A stretch of DNA of 64,000 bases, taken from assembly GCA_002633005.1 (NCBI GenBank), contig NMRA01000228.1, positions 319,866 to 383,865 on the forward strand. The letters are read 5' to 3'. Below the pieces are notes generated by a model. It searched no databases and was not told the origin of the DNA. It saw nothing but the letters and a program-made list of their open reading frames with translations. This stretch comes from Phoronis australis (lineage: Eukaryota; Phoronida; Phoronidae). A program made the position numbers and the translations under genes. Below are positions 1 through 11,107 of this stretch, piece after piece (positions within the stretch are counted from its first letter, which is position 1; the number at the start of each line of letters is the position of its first letter).

Positions 1-261
1 GCTCAGATCCAATTTCAAATGTTAAATTCGGAACACGGCGCATTCGTAACGGAGCTATGGCTAAGATTAGGCTCTGCCGCGATATCCCAGGCGACCGGCA
101 GTGGCGCTGCGCACTACGACTCCGTTTCCGTCGTCTGCTCCACTGTGCAATGAAGAAAATTTACTTCATTTTTTAAAGAAACTGGAACCTGAGTGACGAT
201 GAAAAAACAGAAGCTGCTGGTAAGATGTGAATTTTAATCGAAGCCTTAGTGAATCACTCAG

Positions 262-617
262 AAACTCATAATTCTCTCTTTCTCAAACCTTAACTTAAGA
301 CGATTTCCAAAGCAATCCCGTCATTATTGTCAGGTCGTGAGTTCGAGTCTCTGGTACTTGCAGGTTTTCCTGTATGACACACACGTTCTCCGTGTATTTT
401 TTGCCTGTTTTTCTTGGGTAATACTTCAGGAACCAAGGAAAATGCTTGATTTTTAGAGGAAAAAACAGAAAAATTTCCTGGGCGGGATGGGAGCCCCCCT
501 CCCGACCTACCCCCATTCGGTGCTACTGCTATGTGCATCTACAATCGTGGTTTGCGCAAATGCTTACAGCCGGACAAAACGTTGCCCCCCTTTGTTTTAT
601 CCTAGATCCGCCACTGG
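262..617 (-). mobile_element. hAT-type non-autonomous element, truncated copy
   Basis: On the minus strand it begins with the terminal sequence CAGTGGCGGATCTAGG (plus-strand end near 617), a typical hAT-style end, and continues with sequence shared with the copy at 6095-6756. The segment around 262-310, containing AACTTAAGACGATTTCC, matches the inverted form of 6620-6665. Relative to that copy about 200 bp of the interior is missing, and the second terminus is absent. It includes a degenerate tRNA B-box-like stretch around 335-350. Small open frames here are shadows of the element and not genes. Confidence 0.75.
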
Positions 618-1824
618 GATATAATGCAAAGCGATTTCTGAGGCTCTGCTCATATTTTTATATCTCTATCCGCGGGGTAAAGACAGTTACAAAACATTGA
701 GCGATCTCGGTTATTCCAGAGTCGTGAGTTGAAGCACCCCTGTTATCACCAAGCTGACAGTTTGCCCCGAAAGACCTAACGCTCTCTAACTTGGACTGAA
801 GTTGAAAACATTATCAGAGGCCAGACTATATTTCCGACAATCACGGCAGCCAAGGCCATGTTCGCAGTGCGTGTAAAGACCAGTGTAACTGACGAGTCTG
901 TTGACTAATTTTGCCGAGAAATCGCAGGGTTCAGTTATCTGGAACCGTACCCTAAAATTCTGGCTTGATGATTCTATTATGAGCAAAAATGACAAAGTGA
1001 AAATGAAGTAAGGAAATTAGGCTTGGTTTGAATGGTTTGTTACTACGAGCACCATGAACAATTCAGAAGAGCAAGAAGAGTTCAATACCGCTAGAAGTTG
1101 AACTTCGTTAACTAAAACAAGATCACTGCAATGATATTACGCGAGATAAGTTGCCGTGTATTTTCAAAAAGATCGCTTGACTTTGGACGGATTTTTCTAG
1201 CTGCGACATAGCAAACTGAACTCAACCTTGGCAACCGCACAGAGCAATTCTAGCGGCCAGCCATATGTAGGTCACGCACGGAAGTTGGCAGGCATTCCAT
1301 TTCTCCAGTTCAATGCCGTTTCGGTGAAGTCCGGCGTGGTCTTTTAAAAGTGACTAATAATTAACTCCCAAACCTTTAGATAAAACGTCTTGTCGGTTGC
1401 CGGGATATGCTCTTTCGACAGTCCCTGACTCTTGAGTCCGACTTCTCTCAAAGAACTGTTGAACAATTTTCGTTCTGGTTCAGGAATGCCAACACTGACT
1501 ACATCCACTCAGTTTAAACAAGCTTAATTACCGGTACCTAGCCTGTTTGCTTACATTTTACAGCAAAACATTTTCCCGAACCATCAAGATCCCAGCGAAT
1601 GACGCTGACGTTTCCTAACTTATGAATCGGTCAGTAAAGCTTTCGACGTCCATGAGTTTGCGACAAGAAAAGCGGTAACACTACTTATGAGAGACACCCT
1701 GTGACCTTTTTGCCATAGTCAAGTTGACGTCACTGTGGCAAAAAACATGCCTGCTCAGCTGAGCGCATTCTCATTCGACTCGATAGACACAAAGTTTCAT
1801 TTCCTGGTGCCGCTATGTACATTT
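618..1824. other. No gene recognised
   Basis: No open frame with splice signals or protein similarity and no repeat shared with the rest of the window was recognised in this stretch. Confidence 0.5.
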
Positions 1825-2030
1825 CATGCGCGCATTCAGGGGTGAAGTGGGCAAAAAGGTCCGCCTCAGAGAAACAAAAAGTCCGAGAAAACGTGACAAA
1901 AGTGCACTAAAAAGACGCAGACACGCACAGTTCTAATTTTTTTTAGTCCTACCAACGTTTTGTCAGCAAAGGGTCCACATCGACAGACTGAATTCGAACC
2001 CCTCCATTTTCAAGGCTGGGTGCGCGCATG
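1825..2030 (-). mobile_element. MITE with CATGCGCGCA termini, copy 1
   Basis: A short element of about 206 bp that starts CATGCGCGCA and ends TGCGCGCATG. Its interior (around 1843-1930, with GTGGGCAAAAAGGTC and CAGAGAAACAAAAA) matches the reverse complement of the interior of 10255-10513, so the two are copies of one family in opposite orientation. There is no coding capacity. Confidence 0.7.
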
Positions 2031-2567
2031 CATTTCTACGCTAATAGCAGGGATATACTCAGGTTTCAAAACCCTGCTCGCCAGGTGGGCGAATGAGCCA
2101 GAAAATCTACTCGCCCAGCCCGACTGAAATTCAGCCGCCCTGCTGTTTGCATCTGTCACCACAAACTTGCTGCCAGGGTCAATAAAAATCATCGTTTCTT
2201 GCGTTGATGTCACCATCTATTAGGGCTACCGTATTCGCCCAGGGTGCTTAGACAAATTCATTTCGGAAGGGGGGCGCTTGTTGTAGCCTAAGGCGGTTGA
2301 AACCCGGTCTCCGACAACGCCGGGGTGAAATCAAATTTACGAGCTGTGACGTATGACAGACTTTCTGCAAAATCGTACGTGGTGTATTGCTATCAAACTT
2401 TGTTGCTAAATTACGATCTTTTTTTAAAAATGTGCTGAAATCCAGTGGCGAAAACTTGCCTGACCGACTGATGCGTACCCAGATGCCTCGCGATCTTCGA
2501 TAGGGCAACTTGAATTCTTGAGTAAAAATCACAGTTTCGACTCAACAAATTACCTGAAATCCTCCTT

Positions 2568-2865
2568 AAAGGAGAATGCCACCCAAAAAACAACCTATTT
2601 TGTATCAATTTAGATCGAGTATTTCCAATCGATAACAGCAAGTACGGTCGTCTTTCATTACCTGACACGTAGACGGCAAACGAAGGTGTTGAAATTAACC
2701 AATGACGTCATTCGAACGCAGTCTGTTCAACAGTTCACAACACGCATACTGGTGTCAGTTTATCGGTTGAATTCATCGTTTTACATCAAAAAAATACACA
2801 AAATCCGATGTAAACCCTTACAAATACATTGAGTTATTGAACAAATCTGTTGTTTTATTTTGTGG
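2568..2865 (+). repeat. Dispersed repeat, about 300 bp, copy 1
   Basis: This block is the diverged reverse complement of 48530-48826. Landmarks are ACCCAAAAAACAACCTA near 2581, a block containing TGACGTCATT near 2704, and TTGTTTTATTT near 2850. It lies directly upstream of the gypsy element. It could be part of that element's leader or terminal repeat, but no matching copy was seen downstream of 7672, so the class is undetermined. Confidence 0.6.
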
Positions 2866-3022
2866 TGCCACCTATCAGTTATAACGATTTGTTAAGTCAC
2901 TGTAGTTGAGTCTCGTTTTCAGTTATTCCAACATCAAATGTCTCACTGGTTTAATAGTAGTATTTTGTTCACCGTGTGTTTCTGATTCCTACATTGGTGC
3001 CCTCGAACATTGAACAATTAAT

Positions 3023-3850
3023 ATGTCAGAGGGACATAGTGATAAAAAGCTTGTTACTGACCTCGCCTCAACTCTTCAGACGCTTGCAATGCAAACAACT
3101 CAGGTAAACGCGGTGTCCATCAAGTTGCCGAACTTTTGGACAAAATCACCCGAACTTTGGTTCGCCAAAGTAGAGGCTCAGTTTGGAACCAAAGTGTTTA
3201 TACAGGAACAAACAAAATATGATTATGTGGTGAGTGCCCGTGATGTTAACACAGCCAACGAAGATCAGGCTATTCTCCTCCACCCGTCACCGCTCACAAA
3301 CAAGTATAGCGCATTCATTGAAGTCCGCTCTAACGCTTTCGGAAAGTCCCAGGAGAAGGACTCGGAGCTTTTGAACCTTAATGGCCTCGGTGACAAACCG
3401 TCCCACTGCTCTCATGCGACGTATTGATCAACGCTGTTAACGACGACCCCCAAACTTTAAAGCGTGCTTGTTTCTGACGGACCCGCTGACGTTCGCACTA
3501 TCCTAACGGCCCACAGCATTGCTAACATAGACGACCTTGCTAAGACTGCGGACCGTATCTGGGAGGCACGTAGTGCTGGGGTACAACAAGTCTCTATGCC
3601 TACAGCAAGTCAAACCACGTTTTCGAGTTTTTACGATGACACCGCCAAGTCCACATCTGTTTCAGTCGGCGGTAGACATGGTTTCTGCCGATACGACGCC
3701 GTTCCCGTCCCCAGCATGGTGACGCCGGCCCCCTTACAGGTTCCTCCACAGTATGCTTATACCATATGAAGTTTGGGCCCGAGGCTCGTCGCTGTCAACC
3801 TGGCTGCAAGTTTGCGTCACTGATGCCCTAGACAAACAATCAGGGAAACG
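3023..3850 (+). pseudogene. gypsy gag remnant
   Basis: The segment from 3023 reads a gypsy gag start, including the motif PELWFAKVEAQF at about residues 47-58, which is common to this family. A stop at 3425-3427 interrupts it, and the same frame resumes from 3464. The end of gag is seen in another frame around 3753-3828, with a His/Cys pattern (YHMKFGPEARRCQPGCKF) typical of the gag C-terminus in this clade. Not functional. Confidence 0.8.
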
Positions 3851-3917
3851 CCACAGCCGGCCGTTGAACGTGGTCGGTAGCGGCCGGCGTTTCCCTCCAA
3901 CACGTTCTCCATTATGG

Positions 3918-4140
3918 ACCAACACACTGGTAGATACTTTTTTATAAACACCAGCGCTGATGTTTCTGTTTATCCTGCCTCTGCAACAGACCGCAAGAAC
4001 AATCCACCTTCCGCACTTCTCTCCGCTGCTAACGGGACCATAAACACATGGGACATCCCTCTCGGTGGTGCTCAGTCCTAAGCAGCAGTACGCTCATGAA
4101 TTTTATCTTGCCCATGTTACCTGCCCGATTCTAGGAGCTG
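3918..4140 (+). pseudogene. gypsy aspartic protease remnant
   Basis: The segment around 3930-4080 resembles a retroelement aspartic protease. The expected catalytic DTG or DSG triad is replaced by NTS (FFINTSADVSV, near 3938-3970), so the essential aspartate is lost. This agrees with the stops and frame changes elsewhere in the element. Confidence 0.65.
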
Positions 4141-4229
4141 ATTTTTTCATTGCCCACGGCCTATAGTTATTGATCTTAAGGCAAGCGCCTTTTGTCTATT
4201 GATAATCCCTCTATTTTTCTACGAAGCAA

Positions 4230-4870
4230 CACGATCTCGCTGACCCTCGCGGGTCTCTCCCTTCATGCCCATGACGAGTATTCACACTTGTTACGACAGT
4301 TTTCGGAGCTGTTTACTCCGTGTTTCGATTCCACGGCGAATAAACACGGTGTTAAGCACCATATCTCGGATCGTAACCCACGGACCACCCGTCCACGCAT
4401 GTGCCCGACGTTTGAATCCTGAACGACTGACGGCGGCGAAAGATGAATTTCTGCGAATGGAAAAGATGGGTATAGTACGTCGTTCCAATTCACCGTGGTC
4501 TTCACCACTCCCATCAGTGTCGTCCCCAAGCCTGGCGGTCTATGGCGCCCTTGTGGTGACTACAGACAACTTAATGCTTCTACCACGGATGACGGCTACC
4601 CGTTACCGCATAGTCATGATTTCAACAACCATCTAACCGGATGCCACGTTTTCTCCAAAATTGATCTGGTTCGGGTCTATCATCAGATTCCGGTGGCCAA
4701 AACTGCAATAATCACACCTTTTGGACTATGGAATTTCTTCGCATGCCCTTTGGCCTCAAGAACGCTGCCCAGGCTTTCCAACGCCTTGATGGATGGTATT
4801 TTCAGGGACATTTTGTTGGCTTTTGTCTACTTTGATGACAATGATCTTGGTGGCCAGCCGCTCGAATGCT
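4230..4870 (+). pseudogene. gypsy reverse transcriptase remnant
   Basis: Reverse-transcriptase blocks are seen in order across at least two frames: a VVPKPGG and CGDYRQLN block (about 4515-4575), a [15 protein letters not shown] block (about 4650-4700), a degenerate TPFGLWNF block, and the catalytic box as FVYFDDNDL (about 4820-4850). The remainder of the domain, with FLGHHV, continues to about 5108. Stops and frame changes make it inactive. Confidence 0.85.
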
Positions 4871-5108
4871 GAACATCTGGAACATCTTCGTTAGATCTTC
4901 AAGCTGCTGTCGTCCAACGGTCTCGTCATCAATAAGCCCATGCAAGTGCGTCATAGTTTTCGGCGCTGCCGAATTGGCTTTCCTTGGACACCACGTCCCA
5001 GCCCGAGGGATCCTTCCACTCCCCGACCGCGTGGTCTCTATTCAAGATTGTGCTCCTTCAACCAATCGCGCTGAGCCGCAACGATTTCTGGGATTGATGA
5101 ACTACTAG

Positions 5109-6093
5109 TTGTTACATACGTCCCGGACTCCACTCCATGCGCAGGCTAGCGGTAAAGGTCAGGCTATTACCTGGTCAACTGACAGCAAAACTGCTTTCGA
5201 AAAGGCCAAAGACGCCTTTAAAGAAGCTATGCTTTTGCGTCACCCTCACCCGACCTCACCTACAAGCGTTACAGTCGATGCGTCTAACAAGGCCATCGGT
5301 GCCCAACTGGCGCAACTTCAGTACGGTGCTTGGGTTCCTCTTGCTTTCTTCTCACGCAAGAGGTTTCAGAAACAACAGAAGTACAACGCTTTCGACCGTG
5401 AGCTCCTGGCAGCTTATAACGCAGTTAAGCACTTCAGGCATTTTTTAGAGGGCCGACCTTTTGCATTATACACTGACCACAAGCCCTTAGTGTCAGCATT
5501 GAACAGCGGCAGTGAGCGTTCCCCACGTCAGGCACGGCACCTCGCTTTTATAGCCGAGTTCACTACGGACATCCGATACCTTAAAGACAAGTTTAACGTG
5601 GTGGCTGACGCACTATCCCGTTTCGACATCAACGGCATATCCAGTGACCCTCGCATCTTTTCTGTTGGTGACTTCATGTCAGCGAGCTGGCTCATGACCA
5701 AGACCAGTCTCCCGAAATGGCAGAATATCGTACAGGCCTTGATCTACAAGATATTCTATTTGGAACCTCGACCCTGCTTTGCGATACGTCCACTGGCACA
5801 TCCCGACCTGTGTTGCCCTCTACTTGGACCCGGCCATGCTGTTTTTGATCGTATTCATGGGTTGTCTCACGCTGGTGTTCGCCCTATTCAGCAGGCTATC
5901 ACTCAGCGTTTTGTCTGGTATGGTATGAAACGAGATATACGGCGGTGGTGCAAAGAGTGTCGTGCTTGTCAAGCTTCCAAGATACATCGCCACACCCAAG
6001 CACCTTTGGTAGAGCGTCCCGCTCCGGCAGCCAGGTTTCGCAGTTTCCACGTGGAGTCTTGTTGGCCCGCGAGCCAAGGCATGACCTATGTCT
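5109..6093 (+). pseudogene. gypsy RNase H and integrase N-terminal part
   Basis: This is the longest intact frame of the element. It reads a connection and RNase H domain with the acidic residues in TVDASNKAIG, DRELLAAY, YTDHKPL and VVADALSRF. The integrase zinc domain follows, with HGLSHAG and CKECRACQ giving the HHCC pattern (about 5850-5975). The frame enters the inserted hAT element at about 6094, which breaks the integrase core just before its first catalytic aspartate. Confidence 0.88.
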
Positions 6094-6094
6094 G

Positions 6095-6756
6095 CAGTGG
6101 CGGATCTAGGATATCACATGCAAGGGGGGCCCCAACATTTTGTCTGAAAACATTTGCGCAAAGCACGGTTAGATGCGCATATCACCAAATGGGGGGAGGT
6201 CGGGAGGGGGGTTTGCCCCCCCTCACGCCCAGGAAAATTTTTCTGTTTTTTCCTCTAAAGATCAAGCATTTTCCTTGATTCCTGAAGTATTATCCAAGAA
6301 AAAAAGGCAAAGAAAAAAAGACGGAGAACGTGTCAAACATGAAAAACTGCATTTACCACGGACCCGAACCCACGACCTGGCAAATAGAGCGCGCGTGCTT
6401 TACTACTGCACCTCCACGATTTCTCTCTAAATTTAACAATAAGAGACCTACTTGTTTATGGTCCACAGCGTTTGCGCGCGAAACCTACTTCTTTCTGTAA
6501 TGCTTATTACACTTTATATATTTTGTGCAATCAGTTCGTAACGAATTTGTTGTATTTAAAATAGTCTTCAATTGACCAATAGACCAAATCCGTTTTTTGT
6601 GTTGGCATTAATGTGGCGATTGCTTTGGAAATCGTCTTAAGTTAAGGTTTGACAAAGAGAGAATTAAACTCAACATTTCCCTACGCTCTTGCTGTTTTAT
6701 TTTTTTGCGGCAGCCAAGGGGGGGGTGGCCTGGGCCCCCCCTAAATCCGCCTCATA
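6095..6756 (+). mobile_element. hAT-type non-autonomous element inserted in gypsy integrase
   Basis: It starts CAGTGGCGGATCTAGG and ends with the inverted, decayed form CCTAAATCCGCC. It interrupts the integrase core: the frame before 6093 resumes at about 6761 with the first catalytic aspartate. The flanks CTATGTCT and CATAGTCT look like a diverged 8-bp target duplication, as expected for hAT. The interior has G-rich blocks and a tRNA-like segment. The same family occurs at 262-617. No transposase is encoded, so it depends on a transposase in trans. Confidence 0.82.
6357..6437 (-). repeat. tRNA-like (SINE-head-like) block inside the hAT element
   Basis: On the minus strand a GTGCAGTAGTAAAGCACG stretch resembles a pol III A-box region. 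About 35 nt later GGTCGTGGGTTCGGGTCC matches a B box. The spacing and the AGGTCGTGGGTTCG context are typical of tRNA-derived SINE heads. The acceptor stem does not pair, so it is not a tRNA gene. The copy at 262-617 keeps a related B-box-like sequence. Confidence 0.55.
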
Positions 6757-7672
6757 GTCTTCACGATCATTGACTGCTTCACCCGGTGGCCCGAGGCCAT
6801 ACCTCTTCCTGACGCTCAAGCTTCGTCCTGTGCGGCTGCTCTAGTCCATCATTGGATTTCCCGCTTTGGTGTGCCTGAGGACATCACGTCTCATTCGCGG
6901 TGCTCAGTTCACTTCGGCGCTTTGGAGTGAATGCAACAAGCTTTTGTGTGTTACTACTCACACCACAACTGCATAACGCCCACAGGCGAATGGCATGATA
7001 GAACGTTTTCACCGCGCCCTGAAGGCGTCTCTAAAGGCGCGTACTACCAGCCCGCACTGGTTTGCAGAACTGCCGCTAGTCTTGTTGGGGATACGCTCGT
7101 CCTGGTCGGTGGATACTGGCTGTTCTCCTGCTGAACTTGTGTATGGGTCGCCTCTCCACTTACCGGGCGAATTTCTTCAGCCGCTCGACGCTCGTACGAT
7201 ATGGAGCCGGACTCAATTTTCCTAAAGCATCTACAACACACCATGCGTACTGTGCAGCCCACGCCACCTAGTTTCCATGGCGGTCGACCCAGTTATATAC
7301 CCTCCAACTTGGCGTCTACAGAGTATGTGTATCACAGGCGTCCTCAGCTTCTGATCGTCACCAATACACTACATATAATACTACCTTGTAGTATTATATG
7401 TAGTGTATTGGGGACGATCAGAAGCTGAGGACGCCTGTGATGTGTATGTGCGCCTCAATGCTTACCGTCATCCGCTCCAGCGCCCCTATGATGGCCCATA
7501 TCGCATAATCAACACAAATGACAAGTTCTACACGCTTGACATTAAGGGTCGCGAGCAGACGGTTTCTGTGGATCATCTCAAAGCCGCTTATGTCAACCAC
7601 TTCACGTCCACGGATGACACCTTCACACGGCGTCCCGATGCCACCACGCCCCGTAGTGCTTCCCCTTTCTAG
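6757..7672 (+). pseudogene. gypsy integrase core and C-terminal part
   Basis: After the insertion the integrase resumes with IIDCFTRWPEA. The second aspartate region reads SHSRCS in place of the usual D-R-G-xx-F block. The third acidic region reads QANGMIERFHRALK (about 6985-7030), followed by TGCSPAELVYG. The C-terminal part after the inverted duplication reads PLQRPYDGPYRI and VSVDHLKAAYV to the stop before 7673. The second catalytic aspartate is missing and frames change repeatedly. Confidence 0.85.
7331..7441. repeat. Near-perfect palindrome (inverted duplication)
   Basis: The 53-nt arm 7331-7383 is the reverse complement of 7389-7441 with one mismatch, and the pairing extends to a loop of about three bases. 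The right arm lies in line with the integrase C-terminal sequence; the left arm is an inverted copy of it. Confidence 0.9.
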
Positions 7673-8214
7673 GAAGCCTAGAAAATCACTTCCGAGGCCA
7701 CATTTTGGGGGCAACATAATTTTAGTGTTTTTAAGGTCATTAAGTACTATACTTTAAGAATCTAAAAAGTTCCCAAAGTTTGACTTGGAAGTTTTCGAGA
7801 AATTTGACCTCGAAAATCTGACTTTTTGCATAATTTGGCACAGAAAACCAATCTTCAAAATCCAACAACACTAGACAAAAACTGAATGATAACTTGATTG
7901 GGATTTGTTCATTTGAAGTTACTGAACAAGAAAAATGATATATATTATGATATTAGGTGGAAAATTGCTCAAAAAAGGTAAAAAGAAATATTTTAGCAGC
8001 GCTTCCTGTTGACCAGAAAACATACTACTATATTCTGATCTGCCAAAAAAACAAATACTGTTAAACATTTGGATGGAACTTGATGAAGATTTGATATCAA
8101 TTTGCCTAATAGTCTTAAGGATGCTGACTGTTATAATTTCAGACACCACCTCATCAGTTACCTGTGGTCGTCATAGATGTCCCTCCTTTTTGTCTTTCCA
8201 ATATATTTACCAAA

Positions 8215-8429
8215 ACTTTTTTATTTATTTATTTATCTTTAATTCAATTTGTTTATCCAATTTGTAAATACCATTTTATTTAATGTACCTTATTGTATCT
8301 TAATTTAATCTGTTTATCTAAATTAATGTAATTAATTTTAATTTCTTGCTCCAGAGGACCATGCTGGATATTAGCCTTTGGCTAAAGCATGTTTTACATT
8401 TATTGTATTCTTATCCTCTTTAAATAAAG

Positions 8430-8470
<41 letters not shown>
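8215..8470 (+). repeat. Retroelement 3' tail with TTA microsatellite
   Basis: AT-rich sequence with a CTTTAAATAAAG block (near 8420) leads straight into (TTA)n from about 8434 to 8470. This is the usual look of a non-LTR retroelement or dependent SINE 3' end. No coding part was identified upstream. Confidence 0.5.
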
Positions 8471-8729
8471 CACAACCTACATATGAACAATATAGATTCC
8501 CAACACTTCTACAACAAATTCACTGTCATCACTTTCATTAATTGTCACAATTAATTATCATTATCCACATAGCTGTTGACTGTCAACTGTCACAGGGAAC
8601 GATACACCCAACAGTCCCCACAGTCACCAGCATGATTAAATGTTAATATTTTCCATCAAGTTGAAAATTTACAGTACTTTAACAACATAGCATACACTTA
8701 TTATGTTTCTTCATCCACTCCATCCTCAT

Positions 8730-9089
8730 TTATATCATCATTATTGTCATCACGTTGTTTTTTGACTGAGACACCCTGTTCACAAAGTCTGGACAGTCAC
8801 ACAACTTAGAGCATGGCATGCCCGACTTCAAACACGAGCACATTTTTTTACTACAACCACTTCTTTTATATTTGCCATTAACATTTTTCATGGCATTTTC
8901 TGGGGCTAAAGGCAGAGTCATCCAGTGGAGCATCAGACTACCCCGCTCCAAAAGCCACCCATTACCAACTGGAGATGGTGCACTGACGTGCTGTTGCAAG
9001 GCTCGTTTGTGAATGGCACACTGGTAGTTTGCTCTTTTAGCATGTAACAGCAAACAATCATGACGAGGAGGTAGATCACAGATTTCAAC
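8730..9089 (-). CDS. CXC-domain exon of a transposon-type protein
   Basis: A terminal exon on the minus strand begins after a good acceptor (ATATTCAG at 9090-9097) and runs in frame for 119 codons to the stop at 8730-8732. It includes RANYQCAIHKRAL, a PSPVGNGW block, a WMTLPLAPE block, and a cysteine cluster (CSKKMCSC, CSKLCDC) resembling the tesmin/TSO1 CXC domain. This arrangement is common in multi-copy, mobile-element-derived proteins of marine invertebrates. Upstream exons were not found; they may lie between 9.1 and 11 kb. It could be a fossil or a live family member; the open frame itself is intact. Confidence 0.55.
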   Translation of the reverse strand, partial: VEICDLPPRHDCLLLHAKRANYQCAIHKRALQQHVSAPSPVGNGWLLERGSLMLHWMTLPLAPENAMKNVNGKYKRSGCSKKMCSCLKSGMPCSKLCDCPDFVNRVSQSKNNVMTIMMI

Positions 9090-10254
9090 CTGAATATATG
9101 GTAGTGTGCTTTGTTAACTGTTTAGGACTCGCCGTACAGCTTGCATACAAACGGTTCAATGTCTTCCAGGAGTTAACCATGAAACACAAATTTTGAGTCC
9201 AACTTTAATGGCAAAGAAAAAGTTTTAAAAAATCTCTGCAAGCCTGCATCCTACCCAAAATAAAAAAGTTTTGACAACCTGAATACGGCTTCATCTAAAC
9301 ACCTTGTTACAGTAATACTATTTAACTGAAATAGATAACCAAAATGCTCTTCACCTTAGCTCGCAGTATGGCCAACAACTGAAATTTCATTTTGTCTAAG
9401 TGCTCAGCGAAAATAAGCATTAAGAGAAATGAGCATCATTACTAGCATTGATTACACTGTGCACAATTTAAAACATAGAAACATTATTATCATCCTTAAT
9501 ACAGTAGCTCAGCCTTTGAAAATAGAAGAATGATCATGTTGGCAATAGTTTTTGTTTGAAATTGAAAAGCTAAAATTTCATTTGACTTCCTGTTTTAAAT
9601 AGCAAGAGTAAACATTTTCCTTCGCTAAAAACTCCTATTCAACAATCTTCAAAACGTGAGACACTGAAATCTGCGCAACATTTGAATTTTCAAGATAAAT
9701 AAATTACAGAACACAGGCAATATTTCCATTTTTATATTTCTCAAATTGCAAGCACTGTTCATGATTTTGCATATAAAAGGGTCTCAAAATAGGCTTAGAA
9801 ATTCATAAAAGGCAGTGCTGATCACTCACATGTAGGTAAAAACTACTACCAGTAGCCTACATTTGACATTGAGGCGACTATTACTACAAATTTATGAAGC
9901 AAAATAATTTTTGTAGTGTGACCTAAACTAAAGATTATTTACCATAAATGACACTTTTTCAAATTAAGAATAGGTAGGCCTATTTAAAATTGAATGTTTG
10001 GAACTGGGATAGGTTTTCAACTTTTCTTTTGTTTGTGAAGTTCCCTGTGATGAAATTTGATTTGTGGCAAATGGTTCATTGTGGTGGCAAAACACACTGT
10101 TAAATGTACATGTAACTGACAGTGACAATCTCCTTAATTTTCTCGTGGGCTCAACATTATTTCCATCATCAGCTTGGTCTCTTCTTCTTTTTTAAGAGCT
10201 CTTTCAATTTTTGTTATATCTGTTGAGTGTCTGTAACACTGTTTGTGATAGAAG

Positions 10255-10513
10255 CATGCGCGCACCAAGCCTAAAAATGGGGGGGCTCGAGTTTTTGAGA
10301 ATGTGGACATTTATTAAGATTCACGGGGTACTTCAGAGCTACGAATTGTGCGTTCGCCGAATTTTGGTAGTTCCTGCTTTTTTAGTGAACTTTCGTCTCA
10401 TTTTCTACTGTTTCGGAGTTTTTGTTTCTCAGAGGCTGACCTTTTTACCCACTTTACCAAATGGAGGAGGCTCGTTCAAGCCCCCGAGCCCCCCACCCCT
10501 GGGTGCGCGCATG
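10255..10513 (+). mobile_element. MITE with CATGCGCGCA termini, copy 2
   Basis: About 259 bp, starting CATGCGCGCACC and ending GGTGCGCGCATG as inverted termini. The interior matches the reverse complement of 1843-1930. It supplies the first half of a 238-codon open frame here, which is therefore not a gene. Confidence 0.72.
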
Positions 10514-11107
10514 ACAAGAGCTCTGTTTTTTCACAAAAACTTATCAGCAATGATACTTCTCCTGCACTCATTGTTTATACGTTTGTTTGCAGTAGCCTTA
10601 GACCAGGTAATATCTGAAAATTCCAGCTCAGAAATTTCAGCAGAACCGGACACATTAATCATTGAATGCTGCAAGGGGCAGGCATCTTGCCAGTCTATTG
10701 TGAAGTCGCACACTCTTTCAATAATTCATGGTTTCTTTGCGAAACACAAAATGATTCACTCAGGAATGTGCCAAGAATCGTTTCAGTACGATGACACTCG
10801 AGGCCACTTGATTTGGCACTCCTCAATTCCTAACTGCTGCCTGCTGGTTTTTGAGTCTTGGTCCTTGGTTATTGCCTATTACTTGCACACCCATCCAAGA
10901 ATTGATACTATCCTATGTAGTCAGTAGCAGTAAACAAGTTAGGCAATGACCATCGCCTCTGTTGGCGCGACCAGAGGCGATGCAGCTCCTATTGGCGCTC
11001 CATACGCCGGAAGCTTTTCGGCGAATTATGCCTCGCGCCGACTAAAACATCAAATTCACGTTGTTATAAATACCTTTTGCGCATAGAGGAACACCTTAGG
11101 AGGTTGT

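Larger units (their letters stand above)
3023..7672 (+). mobile_element. Ty3/gypsy LTR retrotransposon, decayed
   Basis: Recognisable gag, protease, reverse transcriptase, RNase H and integrase parts follow each other in gypsy order on the plus strand. The reading is broken by many stops and frame changes, by an inserted hAT element at 6095-6756 and by an inverted duplication at 7331-7441. A possible primer-binding site starts near 2995 (TTGGTGCCCTCGAAC), just before the first gag ATG. A G-rich run near 7707 could be the polypurine tract. Long terminal repeats were not found. This is a dead copy; the separate parts are listed below. Confidence 0.92.

Noticed and set aside
6357-6437. True tRNA gene
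   Set aside because: The acceptor stem does not pair and the block is inside a mobile element; only the internal boxes look tRNA-like.
10211-10927. 238-codon open frame on the plus strand
   Set aside because: Its first half is the MITE 10255-10513, with no recognised domain and no splice context.
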